Below, piece after piece: positions 5,773 through 8,717 of a stretch of 8,717 nt of DNA; position 1 is the stretch's first letter, and the number at the start of each line of letters is the position of its first letter. The stretch lies in NCBI GenBank assembly GCA_021786455.1, contig JAJYNF010000222.1, positions 21,482 through 30,198 of the forward strand, written 5' to 3'. A program made the position numbers and the translations under genes. Source of the stretch: Acidobacteriota bacterium. GTDB lineage: Bacteria > Acidobacteriota > Terriglobia > UBA7540. A model generated the notes under the pieces. The model did no database searches. It was not told the origin of the DNA and was given only the letters and a program-made list of their open reading frames with translations.

Positions 5773-8478
5773 TTGACGAAGATTTTTGTTGAAAACCAAG
5801 CTTACGAAGTCGAGGACGGCCAGAGCCTTCTGCACGCTTGCCTGTCGCTCGGGTTTAATCTGCCGTACTTTTGCTGGCACCCGGCGCTCGGCTCGGTGGG
5901 CGCTTGCCGGCAATGCGCAGTAAAGCAATTTCGCGATGAGAAGGACACGCGAGGGCGGCTGGTGATGTCCTGCATGACGCCGGCAATCGAGGGCACGCGG
6001 ATTTCGATTGCGGACGCCGAGGCCGTAGCTTTTCGGAAGGGCGTCGTCGAAGGGCTGATGCTGAATCACCCGCACGATTGTCCGGTGTGCGATGAAGGCG
6101 GTCAGTGCCACCTGCAAGACATGACGGTGATGACCGGGCACGATTACCGCCGGACGATTTATCCCAAGCGAACCTTCCGCAATCAAAACCTCGGCCCGCT
6201 GCTCAATCATGAAATGAACCGCTGCATCCAGTGCTACCGCTGCGTGCGGTATTACCGCGAGTACGCAGGCGGGACGGACCTCGACGCCTTCCGCCTCCGC
6301 AACGTGGTTTACTTCGGACGCCACGAAGATGGCACTCTGCAGAACGAATTCGCAGGGAACCTTGATGAAATCTGCCCCACCGGAGTGTTCACCGACAAGA
6401 CCGTCAAGAGACACTACACGCGGAAGTGGGACCTGCAATACGCGCCTTCGGTGTGCGTCCACTGCGGGCTCGGGTGCAACATCAGCCCTGGGGAGCGTTA
6501 TGGCACGCTGCGAAGGATTGTGAACCGGTACAATGGCGAAGTGAACGGCTACTTCCTCTGCGACCGCGGGCGCTTCGGATACGAGTTTGTGAACAGTCCG
6601 AAGCGGATGCGGCAACCGCTGCTGCTCAAAGATGGCAAGCCGCAGCCGGTCGCGAAGGCTCGCGCCATGGAACATCTGGCGAGCGTGCTGCGCGGCAACA
6701 AGAAGGTGATCGGCATCGGCTCGCCGCGCGCTTCGCTCGAATCGAATTTCGCGCTGCGGGCGCTCGTCGGGCCTGAGCGATTTTATTCCGGACTGTCCAA
6801 CGCAGGCCAACGGCTCACGGCAGCGGCGCTCGAAATTCTTCGGCACGGGCCGGCGCGTTCGCCCTCGCTTCGACAGATCGAACAAGCGGACGCGGTGCTG
6901 GTTCTTGGAGAAGACGTGACGAACGTCGCTCCGCGCATGGCCCTGGCGCTGCGCCAATCTGTTCGGCAGCAGCCGATGCGGGCGGCGGATCAACTCAAAA
7001 TCCCGCACTGGCTCGACCACGCGGTGCGAGAACTTGCGCAGGACCAGAAGGGCCCGCTCTATATTGCCACGCCGGCTGCCACGCGGCTTGATGACGTGGC
7101 AACGGAAACCTACCGTGCGGCTCCGGACAATATCGCAAGATTGGGTTTTGCGGTGGCTCGCGCTCTGGGCGCGAGCGCGCCGGAGGTCTCCGGCCTCTCG
7201 GAAGCTGAGCGAGCGCTTGCCGCGCGCATTGCCGAAGCTCTGAAGTCGGCGGAGAGGCCACTCGTGGTGAGTGGAACGAGTATGAACTCCGAGGCGGTTC
7301 TTCAAGCCGCCGCGAACGTAGCACGGGCTCTGTTTGCCGCTGGACGAACCGCCAGTCTGAGCCTGGCCGCCCCGGAATGCAACACGCTCGGTGTCGCTCT
7401 GTTGGGCGGCGGAAGCCTGACCGAGGCGTTCAAGGCTGTAAAGAGCGGCTCGGCGGATACGGTGGTCATCCTTGAAAATGACCTCTACCGGCGGGCACCG
7501 GCGCAGGAAGTGGAAGAATTTTTGAGTTGCGTGAGACACGTTGTGGTTCTCGACTCGTTGGCGACTCCAACGGTCGAGAAGGCGGAACTTGCGCTGCCCG
7601 CCGGAACGTTTGCGGAATCGGACGGCACGCTCGTTTCGAGCGAGGGGCGGGCGCAGCGATTCTTTGAGGTCTATGTTCCGGGTGGAGACATTCAATCCAG
7701 TTGGCGTTGGCTGCGAGAAATCATGCTCGGCGCGGGTCAACGGGAAGCAGCCGCCTGGCAAAACCTCGATGACGTGGTGGCCTCGATTGCGAGCGCCATC
7801 CCGGAGCTCGCGGGCGTGGCCCAAGCCGCGCCGTCGGCCTCTTTCCGAATCGCCGGCGCCAAGGTGCCTCGCGCCCCGCATCGGTACAGTGGCCGGACCG
7901 CAATGTTGGCGAACATCGCCGTCAGCGAACCCAAGCCGCCAGAGGATCCGGATTCTCCACTTTCGTTCACCATGGAAGGCTCTCCAGACCAGCCGCCCTC
8001 GCCGCTCATTCCGTTTTTCTGGTCGCCCGGCTGGAACTCGATTCAATCGCTCAATAAGTTTCAGGAGGAAATCGCCGGGCCGCTCCGTGGAGGCGATCCG
8101 GGCGTGCGATTGATTGAGCCTCCGACGGGCGCGAATGGTTCCTATTTCACCGACGTGCCCAATTCCTTTGAGCCAAAGGCCGGGCAGTGGTTACTGGTTC
8201 CGCTTTATCACATTTTTGGAACGGACGAGTTGAGCTGCTTGGCGCCCGCGATCACCGAGCTTTCGCCGGAGCCCTATGTGATGTTGAACCCTGAAGACGC
8301 AAGCGCGCTCCAAGTCGCGGAGGGAGTGGAAGTCACGGTAACCGTCGGCGGGGCAACTCACCGCCTGCGGATCAGGATTGCGCCTGGAATCGCCAAAGGA
8401 TTGGCTGGACTTCCCGCAGGCATTTTGCCGCTCGAAGGCGCGGGGCTTCCAGCCTGGAGCGGAATATCTCGAGCATGA
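5773..8478 (+). CDS. nuoG: NADH-quinone oxidoreductase subunit G
   Basis: NuoG is the large iron-sulphur subunit that relays electrons from NuoF and NuoE towards NuoB. From the TTG start it has 901 residues, close to E. coli NuoG (about 908). Ligand sets visible: N1b [2Fe-2S] C34, C45, C48, C67; N5 H99, C103, C106, C112 (His-x3-Cys-x2-Cys-x5-Cys); N6a-type [4Fe-4S] C151, C154, C157 and C201; and the extra N7 site C228, C231, C235 and C263, found in E. coli and Thermus but lost in mitochondria. From about residue 222 on lies a molybdopterin-oxidoreductase-like domain without an evident cofactor role, with GIGSPRASLESNFALR (314-329), FAESDGTLVSSEGRAQRFF (613-631) and HRYSGRTAM (703-711). The C-terminal part (about 800-885) resembles the molybdopterin dinucleotide-binding fold. 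The frame is also open through nuoF, but that upstream part is a shadow. The stop overlaps the nuoH start. Confidence 0.96.
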   Translation: MTKIFVENQAYEVEDGQSLLHACLSLGFNLPYFCWHPALGSVGACRQCAVKQFRDEKDTRGRLVMSCMTPAIEGTRISIADAEAVAFRKGVVEGLMLNHPHDCPVCDEGGQCHLQDMTVMTGHDYRRTIYPKRTFRNQNLGPLLNHEMNRCIQCYRCVRYYREYAGGTDLDAFRLRNVVYFGRHEDGTLQNEFAGNLDEICPTGVFTDKTVKRHYTRKWDLQYAPSVCVHCGLGCNISPGERYGTLRRIVNRYNGEVNGYFLCDRGRFGYEFVNSPKRMRQPLLLKDGKPQPVAKARAMEHLASVLRGNKKVIGIGSPRASLESNFALRALVGPERFYSGLSNAGQRLTAAALEILRHGPARSPSLRQIEQADAVLVLGEDVTNVAPRMALALRQSVRQQPMRAADQLKIPHWLDHAVRELAQDQKGPLYIATPAATRLDDVATETYRAAPDNIARLGFAVARALGASAPEVSGLSEAERALAARIAEALKSAERPLVVSGTSMNSEAVLQAAANVARALFAAGRTASLSLAAPECNTLGVALLGGGSLTEAFKAVKSGSADTVVILENDLYRRAPAQEVEEFLSCVRHVVVLDSLATPTVEKAELALPAGTFAESDGTLVSSEGRAQRFFEVYVPGGDIQSSWRWLREIMLGAGQREAAAWQNLDDVVASIASAIPELAGVAQAAPSASFRIAGAKVPRAPHRYSGRTAMLANIAVSEPKPPEDPDSPLSFTMEGSPDQPPSPLIPFFWSPGWNSIQSLNKFQEEIAGPLRGGDPGVRLIEPPTGANGSYFTDVPNSFEPKAGQWLLVPLYHIFGTDELSCLAPAITELSPEPYVMLNPEDASALQVAEGVEVTVTVGGATHRLRIRIAPGIAKGLAGLPAGILPLEGAGLPAWSGISRA

Positions 8479-8717
8479 ATCCGATTGTCAAATCGCTGAT
8501 CATTCTTTTTCTGGTGATCTTCATTCCGCTAAATCTAGCGGCCGGGCTGATTTGGCTCGAACGGAGGCTTCTCGCGTTATGGCAGGACCGGTACGGGCCG
8601 AATCGCGTGGGGCCGTTCGGCCTGCTGCAAGTTTTGGCTGACATGATCAAGATCTTTTTTAAGGAGGGCTGGATTCCGCCTTTTGCCGACAAGCCTGAGT
8701 TTGTGGTCGCGCCCGCC
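8475..8717 (+). CDS. nuoH: NADH-quinone oxidoreductase subunit H, N-terminal part (3' end outside window)
   Basis: NuoH is the membrane subunit that joins the peripheral arm to the membrane arm and forms much of the quinone tunnel. The first 81 codons are present. A hydrophobic first helix (about residues 5-26) leads into WLERRLLALWQDRYGPNRVG (27-46), containing the conserved ERR and GPNRVG motifs, and then LLQVLADMIKIFFKEGWIPP (50-69), the amphipathic stretch lining the quinone entry. The N-terminus is shorter than in E. coli, as I recall it, by about seven residues. The ATG overlaps the nuoG stop as ATGA (8475-8478), a sign of translational coupling. The family length is about 325-350 residues, so roughly three quarters of the gene is beyond the right edge. 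Confidence 0.96.
   Translation, partial: MNPIVKSLIILFLVIFIPLNLAAGLIWLERRLLALWQDRYGPNRVGPFGLLQVLADMIKIFFKEGWIPPFADKPEFVVAPA

Noticed and set aside
5737..8046. Long antisense open frame (769 codons) opposite nuoG, and similar ones opposite nuoCD (2516-3757) and nuoF (4511-5755)
   Set aside because: These are shadows of GC-rich coding sequence. Their translations are rich in Arg, His and Pro, show no recognisable domain, and lie opposite clearly conserved nuo genes.

Overview
The window carries the 3' end of a haem-biosynthesis gene followed by the first part of a respiratory complex I (NADH:quinone oxidoreductase, nuo) operon. All clear genes lie on the + strand. The DNA is GC-rich (about 60% by eye). 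The nuo proteins are of the Escherichia coli type: NuoC and NuoD are fused, and NuoG is about 900 residues with an extra N7 iron-sulphur motif. The flanking sequence does not look enterobacterial: a long-form, flavin-dependent protoporphyrinogen oxidase gene sits upstream, and there is a long intergenic region with a transposon relic. This combination suggests a free-living bacterium such as an Acidobacteriota or Verrucomicrobiota member that carries an E. coli-like nuo operon. That placement is an inference at low to moderate confidence.

Layout. Positions 1-600 hold the C-terminal 199 residues of a HemG/HemY-type protoporphyrinogen oxidase, whose start lies outside the window. Positions 601-1215 hold no intact gene. 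They contain an 8-bp tandem repeat, two strong neighbouring hairpins (706-732 and 745-767), a decayed transposase C-terminus (about 815-967), a possible sigma70-type promoter (986-1015), and just before nuoA a strong Shine-Dalgarno sequence leading into a tiny TTG-initiated reading frame that contains a run of ten G flanked by a 14-bp imperfect direct repeat. Positions 1216-8717 hold nuoA, nuoB, nuoCD, nuoE, nuoF, nuoG and the first 81 codons of nuoH. Gaps between these genes are 2-15 bases, with a 4-base ATGA overlap between nuoG and nuoH, so a single transcript is likely. nuoI to nuoN are expected beyond the right edge.

Together the genes encode the NADH-oxidising module (NuoE, NuoF, NuoG), the connecting and quinone-reducing module (NuoB, NuoCD), and the first membrane subunits (NuoA, NuoH). 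All expected cluster ligands are present: N1a in NuoE, FMN site and N3 in NuoF, N1b, N5, N6a and N7 among others in NuoG, and N2 in NuoB. Nothing in the coding part looks broken. The unusual material is concentrated in the 615-base hemG-nuoA interval. I did not find a clearly novel biological system here; the best candidate for something undescribed is the G-tract leader frame immediately upstream of nuoA.
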